64,000 bases of DNA from Periweissella fabaria (GCF_918814575.1 NZ_CAKKNS010000001.1:62001-126000), one strand, 5' to 3'. Positions 34,242 to 45,095 are shown, counted from the stretch's first letter. The notes: generated from the letters alone by a model not told the origin. Numbers and translations are program-made.

Positions 34242-35503
34242 TGCAAGGTTTAATTCAATGGCTGCAGTCGCTTCCTAACTGGCAACCATATGGCGAACCG
34301 AAATACTTTGCATTTTTACTCGCATTCTTAATTCCAATTGTGGTTGCAATGTTTTTTGGCCGCCGCTTAAAGATTTATCAATCACTAGTTTCATTAGGAT
34401 TTATTGTGGTGATGTATACTGGGGCTAGCTATCATCAGCTCTTTGCCTTAGTAGCATATGTAATTTGGCAAACTATTATCGTTTTTGCATATCATGCTTA
34501 TCGCAAAAAATACGATACGTTTCCTATTTTTGCTGGTGCAGTATTTTTAGCGATTTTACCGTTGATATTTGTTAAAGTAACGCCGGCTATTAATGACGGT
34601 AATATGTCGTTACTCGGATTCTTAGGAATTTCGTACTTAACATTCCGTTCCGTAGCAATGATTATGGAAATGCGTGATGGCGTGTTAACCGAAATTAAGT
34701 TAAGTACGTTCTTACGCTTTATGTTATTTATGCCAACTATTTCATCCGGGCCAATTGATCGCTATCGGCGCTTTGAAGAAGATTACGATAATGTACCAAC
34801 GCGCGAAGAATATTTAGACTTACTTGAAAAAGCCGTTTGGTATTTAATGTTAGGGTTCTTTTACAAGTATGTGTTAGCATACTTCTTTGGAACAATTCTA
34901 TTAGCACCGTTAAAAGTTGATGCTTTAGCGCAAGGTGGGTTCATGAACTGGCCAACCGTTGGGGTTATGTACGCTTATGGATTTGATTTATTCTTTGACT
35001 TTGCGGGCTATTCATTATTTGCCGTCGCAATTTCATACTTAATGGGAATTAAAATTCCGATGAACTTTAATCAACCATTTAAGGCTGCTAGCATTAAAGA
35101 TTTCTGGAATCGTTGGCATATTAGCTTGAGTTTTTGGTTCCGTGATTTTGTCTTTATGCGCCTTGTATTTGTTTTAGTAAAGAACAAAATTTTCAAAAAT
35201 CGGAATGTTACCTCAGGGGTTGCGTACATTCTTAATATGTTAATCATGGGATTCTGGCATGGGGTAACGTGGTACTATATTTCGTATGGTCTATTGCATG
35301 GTATTGCAATGGTGCTTAATGATGCATGGTTACGCAAGAAGAAGAAAGTTAATAAGGAACGCCGCTTGGCAGGTAAAGGGCCACTTCCAAGTAATAAGTG
35401 GACAACTGCTTTAGGGATTATTGTTACTTTCCAATTTGTGATGTTTAGTTTCTTGTTATTCTCTGGTTTCTTAAATCAGTTATGGTTCCACAATATTAAA
35501 TAG
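34238..35503 (+). CDS. dltB: D-alanyl transfer protein DltB (MBOAT)
   Basis: A 421-aa membrane-bound O-acyltransferase-family protein with about a dozen membrane segments. The catalytic-tunnel His is in [13 protein letters not shown] (~residue 333), and the family region [19 protein letters not shown] is present. It moves D-alanine from DltC across or into the membrane for transfer to teichoic acid with DltX and DltD. ATGA overlap with dltA shows translational coupling. Normal length. Confidence 0.96.
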   Translation: MMQGLIQWLQSLPNWQPYGEPKYFAFLLAFLIPIVVAMFFGRRLKIYQSLVSLGFIVVMYTGASYHQLFALVAYVIWQTIIVFAYHAYRKKYDTFPIFAGAVFLAILPLIFVKVTPAINDGNMSLLGFLGISYLTFRSVAMIMEMRDGVLTEIKLSTFLRFMLFMPTISSGPIDRYRRFEEDYDNVPTREEYLDLLEKAVWYLMLGFFYKYVLAYFFGTILLAPLKVDALAQGGFMNWPTVGVMYAYGFDLFFDFAGYSLFAVAISYLMGIKIPMNFNQPFKAASIKDFWNRWHISLSFWFRDFVFMRLVFVLVKNKIFKNRNVTSGVAYILNMLIMGFWHGVTWYYISYGLLHGIAMVLNDAWLRKKKKVNKERRLAGKGPLPSNKWTTALGIIVTFQFVMFSFLLFSGFLNQLWFHNIK

Positions 35504-35528
35504 TTAAAAACGAAAGAGGTTTAAAATA

Positions 35529-35768
35529 ATGGACATTCAAGCAGAATTAATTGAAATGATTGATGACTTATTCATGGAAGATATTACAGATATCATGGAT
35601 GAAGATTTATACAATGCAGGTATTTTGGACTCAATGGGTACAGTTGAATTAATTGTAGCTATGGAAGAAAAATTTGGTATCAAAGTACCAGTATCAGAAT
35701 TGGGTCGTGATGACTGGAATACTGGTAACAAAATTGTTGCCGGAATCAAGGGGTTAAAGAATGCTTAA
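35529..35768 (+). CDS. dltC: D-alanyl carrier protein
   Basis: A 79-aa acidic acyl-carrier-like protein. Ser35 in [11 protein letters not shown] is the expected 4'-phosphopantetheine attachment site. It receives D-alanine from DltA and presents it to DltB. GAAAGAGG precedes the ATG. It overlaps dltD by 8 bases. Confidence 0.96.
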   Translation: MDIQAELIEMIDDLFMEDITDIMDEDLYNAGILDSMGTVELIVAMEEKFGIKVPVSELGRDDWNTGNKIVAGIKGLKNA

Positions 35769-37035
35769 GCGATTAGCTTTAATTTTTGGGCCAGTCATTG
35801 CAGCCGTGGTTTTGGTGCTTGCAGTGCTGTTTGTTGGTCCATTTGATAAGCACAAGCATAATTTAGCTACTGAAGAACAAGCCGCGGTATCATTATCACC
35901 AACCGTCTTTCGGCAAGCGCATTTAAAACAAATGGCGTTGTCAGATGAAGATCATCGTTTTGTCCCATTTTTTGGTTCAAGTGAATGGAATCGGATGGAT
36001 GCATTCCACCCGGCAATTTTAGCCCGGGCGTACCATCGTGATTATCAACCATTCTTACTTGGGCAAAAAGGGGCCGAAGCTTTGACTCAATACTTTGGAA
36101 TGCAACAGATTAGTAAAGAGATGCACCACAAGAAAGCGGTATTCTTTGTGTCACCACAATGGTTTACCAAAGCTGATCAACAAGGTGCGGCCTTCCAATT
36201 TTATTTTAGTAAGTCACAAGCACTGGCCTTTTTAAAAAATCAAACCGGAACATATGCTGATCGGTATGCGGCAAAGCGATTATTGAAAACTTATCCCAAC
36301 GTACCATATCGTGATTTGATTCAAAAGGTAGCGGATGGGCAAAAGTTATCAACGCTTGATTTACAGTATGTTAAATTAACACAAACCGTGCATGATAATG
36401 AAGATGCCTATTTCTCACGTTATGATATTGGTGATAACCTCAAGAATCGTGTAATTCCTAAGGTCAAAGAATTACCACAACCATATAATGCTGAGCAATT
36501 AGATGCTAAAGCGGTGGCATTAGGTGAATCACAAACTCGGAATAATAAGTTTGGTATTCTTGATAATTTCTTTACAAATCGGATTGGCCGAACTTTCCCA
36601 GCATTGCGGAATGCGCAAGCACACTTTGATTATACGCAATCAGCTGAGTATAGTGATTTCCAACTTGATTTAGATCAACTTGCTAAAACTCATACCAATG
36701 CGATCTTCGTAATTCCACCAGTTAACTCTAAGTGGGCTAAGTATACGGGATTAAATCAAGGTATGTATCAAGCTGCCGTACGTAAAATTAAGTATCAATT
36801 AACCTCTCAAGGGTTTAATAATGTCTTAGATTTATCACGCCGCGGGAATGAACCATTCTTTATGGAAGATACCATTCACCTTGGGTGGCGTGGTTGGTTG
36901 GCCTTTGATCACGGTGTTGCACCGTTCCTTGAACATGAACAACCAGCACCAACATATCATTTAAACAATCATTTTATTTCACAAGACTGGAATAATTTTG
37001 ATCCGATTAACAATGATGTAACAACATTTAAATAA
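35761..37035 (+). CDS. dltD: D-alanyl-lipoteichoic acid biosynthesis protein DltD
   Basis: A 424-aa protein with an N-terminal membrane anchor (residues ~4-26) and an extracytoplasmic SGNH-like domain. The catalytic Ser is in [15 protein letters not shown] and the His in [15 protein letters not shown] near the C-terminus. It acts at the end of the D-alanylation relay. It overlaps dltC by 8 bases and is followed by a terminator, closing dltXABCD. Confidence 0.95.
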   Translation: MLKRLALIFGPVIAAVVLVLAVLFVGPFDKHKHNLATEEQAAVSLSPTVFRQAHLKQMALSDEDHRFVPFFGSSEWNRMDAFHPAILARAYHRDYQPFLLGQKGAEALTQYFGMQQISKEMHHKKAVFFVSPQWFTKADQQGAAFQFYFSKSQALAFLKNQTGTYADRYAAKRLLKTYPNVPYRDLIQKVADGQKLSTLDLQYVKLTQTVHDNEDAYFSRYDIGDNLKNRVIPKVKELPQPYNAEQLDAKAVALGESQTRNNKFGILDNFFTNRIGRTFPALRNAQAHFDYTQSAEYSDFQLDLDQLAKTHTNAIFVIPPVNSKWAKYTGLNQGMYQAAVRKIKYQLTSQGFNNVLDLSRRGNEPFFMEDTIHLGWRGWLAFDHGVAPFLEHEQPAPTYHLNNHFISQDWNNFDPINNDVTTFK

Positions 37036-37041
37036 GTATGC

Positions 37042-37083
37042 AAAAAGACAGATATTATCGATAGATAATATCTGTCTTTTTTT
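37042..37083 (+). terminator. terminator of the dlt operon
   Basis: AAAAAGACAGATATTAT-cgatag-ATAATATCTGTCTTTTT, a near-perfect long stem followed by more T residues. The 175 bases to potA are AT-rich with no ORF. Confidence 0.92.
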
Positions 37084-37259
37084 ACGTTTAAAAAGAAGCT
37101 TTTAACGAATGAAAAAATTTTTTGTCCTAATTATGTTTGCTTTTTTTGTAAAATACCCGTAATTTTTTTGATGGTATGTAAATATTTATAGTAAAAAACA
37201 AAGTTATTGTGTAAGATAAAGTTCGTGACAAAAATTTAAGAAAGAACAGGTACGTTATA

Positions 37260-38357
37260 TTGGATAAAAAGGTTTTGCCCGTGATTGAGTTTAAGAATGT
37301 TGGATTATCATTTGATAATAATACAATTTTAAAAAATGTTAGCTTTGAAATTGAAGCAGGTCAATTTTATACCTTGTTGGGTCCTTCAGGATCCGGTAAA
37401 TCAACTATTTTAAATTTAATTTCCGGTCAATTATCTGCTGATGCAGGTGAAATATTGTTTGATGGAAAAGTTATTAATAATATTCCAGCTGAGAGTCGGA
37501 GAGTGAATACAGTTTTTCAAAACTACGCTCTTTTTCCAAATATGACCGTTTTTGATAATGTTGCTTTTGGACCTAAATTAAAAAAATTACCAAAAGACAC
37601 TATCAAAGCGAAGGTACGTGAAATGCTCGCGTTAGTAAAACTAGAAGCATTTGAAAATCGTGCCATTCAGGAATTGTCAGGAGGTCAAAAACAGCGCGTT
37701 GCAATCGCCCGCGCTCTTGCTAATGAACCTGACGTCCTCTTACTTGATGAACCATTATCGGCACTTGATTACAAGCTCCGTAAACAAATGCAATCAGAAC
37801 TCCGGGCGATTCAAAAACGCTTAGGGATTACTTTTATTTTTGTAACCCATGATCAAGAAGAAGCCCTAGCAATGTCAGATTGGATTTTCATCATGAATGA
37901 TGGCAAAATTCAACAAAATGGGACCCCAGTTGATATTTATGATGAACCAATTAATCACTTTGTAGCTGATTTTATCGGTGAAAGTAACATTGTTAATGGG
38001 GTGATGAAACAAGATTACCTCGTTAATTTTGTGGGTAAAGATTTTGAAAATCTTGATGCTGGTATGCGGCCAAATGAAGCTGTTGAAGTAGTCTTACGTC
38101 CAGAAGATTTAGATTTAGTACCAATTGAACAAGGTAAATTAGTGGTGACAATTGCTGATCAATCATTCCGTGGTGATTTTTATGAAATTACAGCCATTGA
38201 TGATGATGGTAATGAATGGAAAGTCCAAGCTACTAATCCAAGTTCAGTTGGTGCCCGCGTAGGATTAGACTTTGGTCCTGAAGATATTCACGTTATGCGC
38301 TTTAATGAATCGGAAGATGACTTTGATGCTCGTATTGAAAGCTATGAGGGTGAATAA
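37260..38357 (+). CDS. potA: spermidine/putrescine ABC transporter ATP-binding protein
   Basis: A 365-aa ABC ATPase with Walker [10 protein letters not shown], the signature [15 protein letters not shown], Walker [13 protein letters not shown] and a C-terminal TOBE-like regulatory domain (~residues 250-350). It powers uptake of spermidine/putrescine by PotBC with PotD as binding protein. The start is a TTG preceded by AACAGG; no ATG is available at the right place. Its stop overlaps potB by one base (TAATG). Related ABC importers for other cationic compounds cannot be excluded. Confidence 0.9.
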   Translation: MDKKVLPVIEFKNVGLSFDNNTILKNVSFEIEAGQFYTLLGPSGSGKSTILNLISGQLSADAGEILFDGKVINNIPAESRRVNTVFQNYALFPNMTVFDNVAFGPKLKKLPKDTIKAKVREMLALVKLEAFENRAIQELSGGQKQRVAIARALANEPDVLLLDEPLSALDYKLRKQMQSELRAIQKRLGITFIFVTHDQEEALAMSDWIFIMNDGKIQQNGTPVDIYDEPINHFVADFIGESNIVNGVMKQDYLVNFVGKDFENLDAGMRPNEAVEVVLRPEDLDLVPIEQGKLVVTIADQSFRGDFYEITAIDDDGNEWKVQATNPSSVGARVGLDFGPEDIHVMRFNESEDDFDARIESYEGE

Positions 38358-39166
38358 TGAAAGATAATTCACGTGCAAAAATCTTTTTTGCGATTCCATA
38401 TATTAGTTGGTTAGCGGTCTTTGTTATTGTACCAATTGGCTTATTAATTTACCAAAGTCTAACAAATGTCCAAGGTAGTTTTACGCTAGCTAACTTTCAT
38501 GAATTTATTACGTCTAACGTTTATTTACCAATGGCGTTTAATTCCGTTTTTTATGCCTTAATCATTACGCTAATTACATTTATGATTAGCTTTCCGGCGG
38601 CGTATGTTTTAAGTCATTTAAAACACCGTCAATTATGGCTAATGTTGATTATCTTACCAACGTGGATCAATGTGTTATTAAAAACATATGCTTTTTTAGG
38701 CCTTTTGAGTAAAAGCGGGATTATTAATCAATTATTTTCAACATTTGGCTTGGGGACCCACAACTTATTGTTTAACCATGTAAGTTTTATTTTTGTAGCG
38801 GTCTACTTAGAATTACCCTTTATGCTTTTGCCAATTTATAATTCAATCAATGAAATTGATCCAGATATTTTGAAGGCCAGTCGGGATCTAGGTGCCAAAC
38901 CAATTAATACGTTAAGCCAATTAGTATTTCCATTGTCTATTAATGGGATTAAATCGGGAATTCAAGCCGTATTTATTCCAAGTTTGAGCTTATTTATGTT
39001 AACAACCTTAATCGGTGGAAATAAAGTCATGACACTTGGTTCGGCGATTGAATTACACTTTATCGTCACGCAAAACTGGCACATGGGGTCAACAATTGCC
39101 ATTATTTTAATTTTAGCAATGGCAGTGACAATGTACTTTACACGGGAACGAGGTAAGCGAAAATAA
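38357..39166 (+). CDS. potB: spermidine/putrescine ABC transporter permease
   Basis: A 269-aa permease with six membrane helices and the EAA-loop pattern DILKASRDLGAKPINTLSQLVFPL. The N-terminal IPYISWLAVFVIVPIGLLIYQS is typical of PotB. It pairs with PotC. Coupled by one-base overlaps to potA and potC. Confidence 0.92.
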   Translation: MKDNSRAKIFFAIPYISWLAVFVIVPIGLLIYQSLTNVQGSFTLANFHEFITSNVYLPMAFNSVFYALIITLITFMISFPAAYVLSHLKHRQLWLMLIILPTWINVLLKTYAFLGLLSKSGIINQLFSTFGLGTHNLLFNHVSFIFVAVYLELPFMLLPIYNSINEIDPDILKASRDLGAKPINTLSQLVFPLSINGIKSGIQAVFIPSLSLFMLTTLIGGNKVMTLGSAIELHFIVTQNWHMGSTIAIILILAMAVTMYFTRERGKRK

Positions 39167-39960
39167 TGCAAAAAAAATTATTAGGGAATAGTTACTTATT
39201 GCTAGTAATGATTCTGCTTTATATTCCAATTATTTTTTTAGTGGTGTACTCATTTAACGGTGGGACCATCATGAGTGGCTGGGGGGGCTTTTCATTTGTC
39301 CACTATCAAGAACTTTTTGCTGATACCCGCTTGTTGAAAATTTTGTTGGATACGTTTATCTTAGCTATCTCTTCGGCAACGATTGCGGCGTTTATTGGAA
39401 CGGTAGGAGCGTTATTTTTAGACGGAATTCAAAACAAAAAAACACTGAACACGTTTTTGTCATTTAATAACGTTTTATTAGTATCACCAGACGTCACAAT
39501 TGGGGTTAGCTTTTTAATTCTATTCACAATTTTAGGCTTTTCATTAGGCTTTGTAAGTGTGTTAGTTTCCCATATTGCGTTTTCAATTCCAATTGTTTTA
39601 TTGATGGTGTTACCACGTTTACGAGAAATGGATAACACATTAGTGATGGCCGCTCGTGATTTAGGGGCTAAACGGGGGACAATTTTGTCACAAATAGTCA
39701 TTCCCGAAATCTGGCCAAGTATTATGGCGGGCTTCTTACTGGCCTTAACATATTCACTAGACGACTTTGCCGTGACTTTCTTTGTTACTGGAAATGGGTT
39801 TAGCACATTATCAGTGGAAATCTATTCACGGGCCCGTCAAGGGGTTAGTCTGGAAATTAATGCGTTATCAGCCTTAATGTTTGCTGTTTCGTTATTATTA
39901 GTATTTACGTACTATTTATATACTACGTATGCTGATAAAAAAGCACGTTTAACGAAATAA
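39166..39960 (+). CDS. potC: spermidine/putrescine ABC transporter permease
   Basis: A 264-aa permease with six helices and the EAA loop VMAARDLGAKRGTILSQIVIPE. The N-terminus (YLLLVMILLYIPIIFLVVYSFN) matches PotC. It starts on the last base of the potB stop. PotD begins 17 bases downstream. Confidence 0.92.
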   Translation: MQKKLLGNSYLLLVMILLYIPIIFLVVYSFNGGTIMSGWGGFSFVHYQELFADTRLLKILLDTFILAISSATIAAFIGTVGALFLDGIQNKKTLNTFLSFNNVLLVSPDVTIGVSFLILFTILGFSLGFVSVLVSHIAFSIPIVLLMVLPRLREMDNTLVMAARDLGAKRGTILSQIVIPEIWPSIMAGFLLALTYSLDDFAVTFFVTGNGFSTLSVEIYSRARQGVSLEINALSALMFAVSLLLVFTYYLYTTYADKKARLTK

Positions 39961-39977
39961 GGAAGGGGACTAGCAAT

Positions 39978-41084
39978 ATGAAAAAAATTATCCCATTTAT
40001 GGCAATGATGATTGCCGTATTAGTCGTGCTCGTTTTGGGCCAAAATTGGTTAGCACAAATTAATAAACCACCGATTAAAGCGGCAAATACAAACCAAGTT
40101 TTAAATATTTATAACTGGGGCGATTATATTGATCCGGCATTATTGGCTAAGTTTACAAAAGAAACCGGCTACCAAGTGAACTATGATACTTTTGATTCCA
40201 ATCAAGCGTTAGAAACAAAAGTTAAACAAGGTGGGACGCACTATGATGTTATTTTTCCCAGTGAATATTTGGTCAGTAAAATGACGCAAGAAGGGTTACT
40301 TGCAAAACTAGATTATACAAAAATTCACGGTTTTAATAACTTATCAAAACACCTTTTAAATCAACAGTACGATCCACATAATGAACATTCATTACCATAT
40401 TTTTGGGGAACAACCGGGATTATGTATAATGACCAAGTTTTTCATGCTAATCAGTTAGATTCATGGGGCAAATTATGGAATCCGGCATTTAAAGATCAAT
40501 TATTATTAATTGATGGCCCCCGTGAAATGCTACAACCGGCTATGCAGGCATTAGGCTATTCATTGAATACAGAAAATCAAGCGCAAATTAAGCAAATTTA
40601 TAATAAGTTTGTGGCCTTGGCACCTAATATTCGGGGAATCGTGACTGATGAAAAGAAGCAATTAATGATTAACGGTGATGCCAATGTTTCCGTGACTTAT
40701 AATGGTGACGCCCAAGTGGTTATTGATGCTAACCCGCATGTTAAATTTTTGATTCCAAAAGAAGGCGGGCCAATTTGGACTGATAATATGGCCATTCCTA
40801 AGAATGCCAACAATAAAAAAGCCGCCTATGCATTTATTAACTTCATGTTGAATTCTAAAAATGCGGCACAAAATGCGGAATATGTGGCATATAGTTCACC
40901 TAATCAAGCCGCCTTAAAATACTTGCCCAAAAGTATTACACACAATCCAGTGTTATACCCACCAGCAAGTCAATTAAAAGATGCGCAACATTATAATAAT
41001 CAACCACTACGTTACTTCAATGAGTACAATGAAGTATACTTAGACGCAAAAACGCAAGTATCATTAAATGGGGGTCTCAAATGA
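39978..41084 (+). CDS. potD: spermidine/putrescine ABC transporter substrate-binding protein
   Basis: A 368-aa extracytoplasmic binding protein. A hydrophobic N-terminal anchor (residues ~5-25, FMAMMIAVLVVLVLGQNWLA) lacks a lipobox Cys, so it is membrane-anchored and not a lipoprotein. The mature domain begins VLNIYNWGDYIDPALLAKF, the PotD/PotF signature. AAGGAAGGGG precedes the ATG. Its stop overlaps the amidohydrolase start by 4 bases (ATGA), an unusual extension of a pot operon. Confidence 0.92.
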   Translation: MKKIIPFMAMMIAVLVVLVLGQNWLAQINKPPIKAANTNQVLNIYNWGDYIDPALLAKFTKETGYQVNYDTFDSNQALETKVKQGGTHYDVIFPSEYLVSKMTQEGLLAKLDYTKIHGFNNLSKHLLNQQYDPHNEHSLPYFWGTTGIMYNDQVFHANQLDSWGKLWNPAFKDQLLLIDGPREMLQPAMQALGYSLNTENQAQIKQIYNKFVALAPNIRGIVTDEKKQLMINGDANVSVTYNGDAQVVIDANPHVKFLIPKEGGPIWTDNMAIPKNANNKKAAYAFINFMLNSKNAAQNAEYVAYSSPNQAALKYLPKSITHNPVLYPPASQLKDAQHYNNQPLRYFNEYNEVYLDAKTQVSLNGGLK

Positions 41085-42667
41085 CAACTAAATATGTAAA
41101 GTCAAATTATATTTTTGATGTTGAAACGAAAAAAACATTTGCTGGAGTAGTAGTAATTAAAGATACTAAAATTGCAGCTATTTTGGACGCAGTACCAGGG
41201 GATGTTACCGCTAGTGATATTCTTGATTACACTAATCAAATGCTAATTCCTGGCTTCATTGATCCACACCAACATTTGAATAAGGCTTCGTTATTTAATG
41301 CGGGGATTATGAATTTTGTAAGTGGTGCATCAGTCAGTGAAGTTACCGCTAAGTTAGCTAAAGTTAATGCATATCATGGTTGGAAAATCGCTTCAGGCTT
41401 TTATCCGAGTGAGTTTGGCCCGGTGCCAACCCCAACTAAAGCGGATATTGATCAAGTTGAACCAACTAATCCAGCGGTCTTGCTATCGGGTGATGGTCAC
41501 ACCGCGTGGTTGAATTCAGCTGCGTTGGCTCAAGTCCACGTTGACGATGCAGATGTCCAAACATTTGGCGGTACGGCCTATAAAGATGGTAGTGATTTTA
41601 CCGGTTTCTTTGAAGAAGGTATCGCGGTCCACGTGGTTGCCCAAGTATTTGCAGCGATGAATATCGAACGACCACAATTATATTTGGATTATGTTAAATA
41701 CATGAATTCAATGGGAATTACAGGGCTGGCGGATATGGCAAGTACCGGTGCTTCTGACGATGATTTTGTCTATGAAGATGTGCATGCAGCGATTGCTGAT
41801 GAAGTAACCGCACGGGTAAGTATTTTCCCAGCGATGCAAATGCAACACACCCGTATTAATAAAATTAAAGCGATGTTTGCTGACAATCAACGAGTTATTT
41901 TAGGTGGTGGTAAGCAGTTTTATGATGGTGTGACTAGTACGCAGACCGCTTACTTAAAAGCACCTTATCCAGGATCTAGCACCCATTGCGGCGAACCACT
42001 CTTACCGAATGAAGTTTTACATGATTTAATCTTCAAAGCCAATCAAATTGGGCAACCAATTCGGGTACATGCGATTGGTGATCAAGCTGTCCACAACACA
42101 TTAATTTATTTTGCAGCGGCTAATGTAAAGTATCCGTTACCAGCCGGTAAAGTAAATACAATTGAGCATTTGGAAGTGTTTGATCCTACTGACATAGACT
42201 TAATCCGTGATACAAAGGCGATCGTATCAGTGCAACCAAGTCATGCGTTAATTGAATATGACACTCTAGATGCGGAAGTGGGACCTGAACGTAGTAAGGA
42301 GATGTTTCCAACTAAAGATTTCCTAGATGCTGGTGCCACATTAGCGTTTGGAACCGATGCACCAGTTGTGCTCGATACAACACCATTACAATCAATCTTT
42401 TTTGCAACTACTCGTCGTACGTTGGCCAATCAAGTAGATGATTGCTTCCGACCAGAGCAAGCGATTGATACGGCAAGCGCGTTAGTTGCGCATACATTGA
42501 ATGCTGCTAAAGCAATTCAACGGCAAGATATCGGCGCGATAAAAGTTGGTAATTATGCCGATTTAGCAGTTTTAGATACCAATATTTTAGATATTCCAGT
42601 AACTGATTTATTACAGGTTAAAGTAAGCGCAACCTTCTTTAACGGTGAATTAGTATTTGAAAATTAA
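41081..42667 (+). CDS. YtcJ-type amidohydrolase, pot-operon member
   Basis: A 528-aa amidohydrolase_3/YtcJ-family metal-dependent hydrolase. Metal-binding His are in PGFIDPHQHLNKA (~residues 64-76). Others follow in VHAIGDQAVH, NTIEHLEVF and the FGTDAPVVLDTTPLQ segment with the catalytic Asp. The family includes N-substituted formamide deformylases and other amidases. It overlaps potD by 4 bases, so it is co-expressed with the transporter, suggesting that it acts on an imported amine-type compound or derivative. It is followed by a terminator and then a paralogue of about the same length. Family certain, substrate unknown. Confidence 0.85.
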   Translation: MTTKYVKSNYIFDVETKKTFAGVVVIKDTKIAAILDAVPGDVTASDILDYTNQMLIPGFIDPHQHLNKASLFNAGIMNFVSGASVSEVTAKLAKVNAYHGWKIASGFYPSEFGPVPTPTKADIDQVEPTNPAVLLSGDGHTAWLNSAALAQVHVDDADVQTFGGTAYKDGSDFTGFFEEGIAVHVVAQVFAAMNIERPQLYLDYVKYMNSMGITGLADMASTGASDDDFVYEDVHAAIADEVTARVSIFPAMQMQHTRINKIKAMFADNQRVILGGGKQFYDGVTSTQTAYLKAPYPGSSTHCGEPLLPNEVLHDLIFKANQIGQPIRVHAIGDQAVHNTLIYFAAANVKYPLPAGKVNTIEHLEVFDPTDIDLIRDTKAIVSVQPSHALIEYDTLDAEVGPERSKEMFPTKDFLDAGATLAFGTDAPVVLDTTPLQSIFFATTRRTLANQVDDCFRPEQAIDTASALVAHTLNAAKAIQRQDIGAIKVGNYADLAVLDTNILDIPVTDLLQVKVSATFFNGELVFEN

Positions 42668-42680
42668 TCTAGTGTCAACT

Positions 42681-42722
42681 AGTGGCTTAAAAGTAATCGA
42701 ATGCTTGTAAGCCACTTTTTTT
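42681..42722 (+). terminator. terminator between the two amidohydrolase genes
   Basis: AGTGGCTTA ... TAAGCCACT with a long loop and seven T residues. It closes the potABCD-amidohydrolase operon. The second amidohydrolase may depend on read-through or its own promoter. Confidence 0.75.
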
Positions 42723-42760
42723 ATTAGATGCGGTATATTTTATTTAAAGGGGATGACGGA

Positions 42761-44356
42761 ATGACAACTTGGTATTTAAAAAGTAATAAAATATTTGATA
42801 GTGTAACGGCCACGACGTATGCAGGTGTCTTGACGATAACTGGCGAGCGAATCACGGCGATTGAACGTACTAGCACACCAATCCTAGCAACTGATACCCC
42901 CGTGGTTGATTATGGAGATCAATTAGTCTTACCAGGCTTTATTGATGCACACCAGCATATTTATTTATCTGCTTTAGTGCACGCACAAGTTTTGCATTAC
43001 GTCAGTGGAGTAACCCCAGCTGATGTCGCACAACAAGTCACACAATTAACAAGCAAAAAGGGCTGGAAATTAGGTATCGGGTTTTATGCAAGTGAATTTC
43101 CCCAGCAACAAACACCGACGGCCGCTGATTTGGATAGATTAGACGCACATACACCAATCATGGTTATTGCCGGCGATGCGCATTCAGTATGGTTAAATAG
43201 TGCCGCAATGGCAACAATTGATATACCAATGTTGGTGGCTGCAAACTATGGTGGTCAAGCGGTTCAACGTGATGGCCAATATACCGGTTTCTTTGAAGAG
43301 GGCATTGCAATAGCCATTTTGGCCCAAGTGCTTAAGGGACTTTATCCGCCAACGCCGCAATTGTATTTAGAGTATGCAATGCATTTGAATACTATGGGGA
43401 TCACAGGAGTTGCAGATTTAGCATTATCAGGATCGGCTCCTGATGATTTAATTTATCCAAATGTGTATCAACAAATCAAAGCAACGAGTACGCTGCGAAC
43501 ATCAATTTATCCAGCGATGCGCCCCGATATTACTAAAATTAAGCAAATTAGTACGGAATTTTCAGACGAAAAGCGGATTCAATTTGGGGGTGTCAAACAA
43601 TTTTATGATGGCGTGACCAGTACCCAGACGGCGTATTTGAAGCAACCGTATCCAAAGAGTGATGTAAGTGGTAGTCCGCTTTTACCACAGCAAACCTTGT
43701 TTGATCTTATTATGACTGCTAATCAACATGGTTGGCCAATTCGTGTTCACACAGTCGGGGATGCCGCAGTTTGGCAAACATTAACCGCTTTTGCTGCTGC
43801 TAATCAGCGTTATCCGCTACCAGCAGGAAAGGTAAATACCTTGGAGCATTTAGAGTTAATTGATCAAGCTGATTTACAGTTAATCGGTGCATCCCAAGCG
43901 ATATTATCTGTTCAACCAAGTCATGCTTTAATTGGTTATGAGACGCTTGATTTAGAAGTGGGACCGCAGCGGGTTAATAATATGTTCTTATTTAAGGATT
44001 TTATAACGGCTGGGGCCCAATTAGCCTTTGGGACAGATTCACCAATTGTGATTGATAATACACCGTTAGAGACGTTGTTTTACGCTACTACTCGGCGGAC
44101 ATTAGCTAACAACGCGCAGGCTGTCTTTAAACCAACGCAAGCCTTACCAATGACGACGGCTATTTTAGCTCACACTAAATATGCCGCCCAAGCAATTGGT
44201 CGGACGGATATTGGGACAATTGCAATTGGTAAGTTTGCCGACCTAGTTGTTTTAGACACAGATATTTTGACAATTTCACCAACTGCGTTATTAGATGTTA
44301 AAGTTATGGCAACCATTTTTAATGGACAACAGGTCTTTAAAAACGATAATAAATAA
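42761..44356 (+). CDS. YtcJ-type amidohydrolase, tandem paralogue
   Basis: A 531-aa paralogue of the preceding gene, with the same segments in the same order: LPGFIDAHQHIYL, FTGFFEEGIA in the first half, GVKQFYDGVTSTQTAYLK, VHTVGDAAVW, NTLEHLELI and AFGTDSPIVIDNTPLE. The start at 42761 follows AAGGGGATGACGGA; an ATG at 42728 lacks such a site. The second copy arose by tandem duplication and has diverged across its length, suggesting a different substrate range. A terminator follows. Confidence 0.85.
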   Translation: MTTWYLKSNKIFDSVTATTYAGVLTITGERITAIERTSTPILATDTPVVDYGDQLVLPGFIDAHQHIYLSALVHAQVLHYVSGVTPADVAQQVTQLTSKKGWKLGIGFYASEFPQQQTPTAADLDRLDAHTPIMVIAGDAHSVWLNSAAMATIDIPMLVAANYGGQAVQRDGQYTGFFEEGIAIAILAQVLKGLYPPTPQLYLEYAMHLNTMGITGVADLALSGSAPDDLIYPNVYQQIKATSTLRTSIYPAMRPDITKIKQISTEFSDEKRIQFGGVKQFYDGVTSTQTAYLKQPYPKSDVSGSPLLPQQTLFDLIMTANQHGWPIRVHTVGDAAVWQTLTAFAAANQRYPLPAGKVNTLEHLELIDQADLQLIGASQAILSVQPSHALIGYETLDLEVGPQRVNNMFLFKDFITAGAQLAFGTDSPIVIDNTPLETLFYATTRRTLANNAQAVFKPTQALPMTTAILAHTKYAAQAIGRTDIGTIAIGKFADLVVLDTDILTISPTALLDVKVMATIFNGQQVFKNDNK

Positions 44357-44368
44357 TTAATTTTTATC

Positions 44369-44407
44369 ATAGGATGGTTCTTAATTTGGAGCCGTTCTAT
44401 TTTTTTG
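44369..44407 (+). terminator. terminator after the second amidohydrolase
   Basis: ATAGGATGGTTC pairs completely (three G-U pairs) with GAGCCGTTCTAT and is followed by TTTTTT. Confidence 0.8.
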
Positions 44408-44536
44408 TTATAATAAGTGCTCGGATAACAATACAGCTTTTACCTTAAATAAAGGGTATAATTAAGATATTAAAGATAAAAGTGTATGAACTAATTAATA
44501 TGTATTTAATTATTTTAAGTACGTTGGAGGAATAAC

Positions 44537-44917
44537 ATGCAAACAAAGGGAATAATGCGCGGAATTTACTATTGTATTATTTTAACGTTATTGGCTTTAG
44601 ATATTTTATGTTTCTTATGGTTAGGCTTAAATGTGCTAACGGCAACCGGGGGAGTCTCATTATTTGCTGCCAGTTTTGATGAACAAATATTTGTTTATGT
44701 CGGGGCTGCTTTAATTATTTGCCTTGCCTTACAATTTGTATTAGCGTGTCTTGATGTTGATGTTTTTATTGGGGTATTATTGACTATTATTTCAGTCGCC
44801 TTAATTATATTTGGGGCTTATACGTGGCCAATTGATCAGTCAGCATTTACCATTTGTGTAGCACCAACCGTGTTGTTTTTGTTATTAACAACCCATGTGT
44901 TAAAGAAAGGTGAATAA
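44537..44917 (+). CDS. small four-helix membrane protein, hypothetical
   Basis: A 126-aa very hydrophobic protein with four predicted membrane helices (around residues 8-32, 48-70, 73-92, 95-120) and short loops. No motif is recognised. TTGGAGG precedes the ATG and a terminator follows, so it is a monocistronic gene. The arrangement resembles many small orphan membrane proteins of lactobacilli. Function unknown. Confidence 0.65.
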   Translation: MQTKGIMRGIYYCIILTLLALDILCFLWLGLNVLTATGGVSLFAASFDEQIFVYVGAALIICLALQFVLACLDVDVFIGVLLTIISVALIIFGAYTWPIDQSAFTICVAPTVLFLLLTTHVLKKGE

Positions 44918-44955
44918 GCTAGCGGTCTAATTTAGCTAGTTGAAAATAAAGCACA

Positions 44956-44993
44956 AAAAGTCTTGGGAAATTTATTTTTCAGGGCTTTTTTTG
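44956..44993 (+). terminator. terminator after the small membrane protein gene
   Basis: AAAAAGTCTTGGGAAA / TTTTTCAGGGCTTTTTTT, another member of the recurring terminator family. Confidence 0.85.
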
Positions 44994-45086
44994 TATTTTG
45001 TAGCAACTATGTGCATAAAATTCTAATTATCTGCATACGTATTCACATGAAAGGTGATTTTAACTACTTAAAGTCCGCCATGACTA

Positions 45087-45095
45087 TGCTATAAT
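45087..45095 (+). promoter_or_regulatory. extended -10 promoter of the phoH-era cluster
   Basis: TGCTATAAT at 45087-45095 is an extended -10, about 38 bases before the phoH start. A TTAAAG 16 bases upstream is a weak -35. Confidence 0.55.

Noticed and set aside
42728-42760. upstream ATG of the second amidohydrolase
   Set aside because: It precedes the AAGGGGATGACGGA site and would add residues absent from the paralogue; 42761 is the better start.
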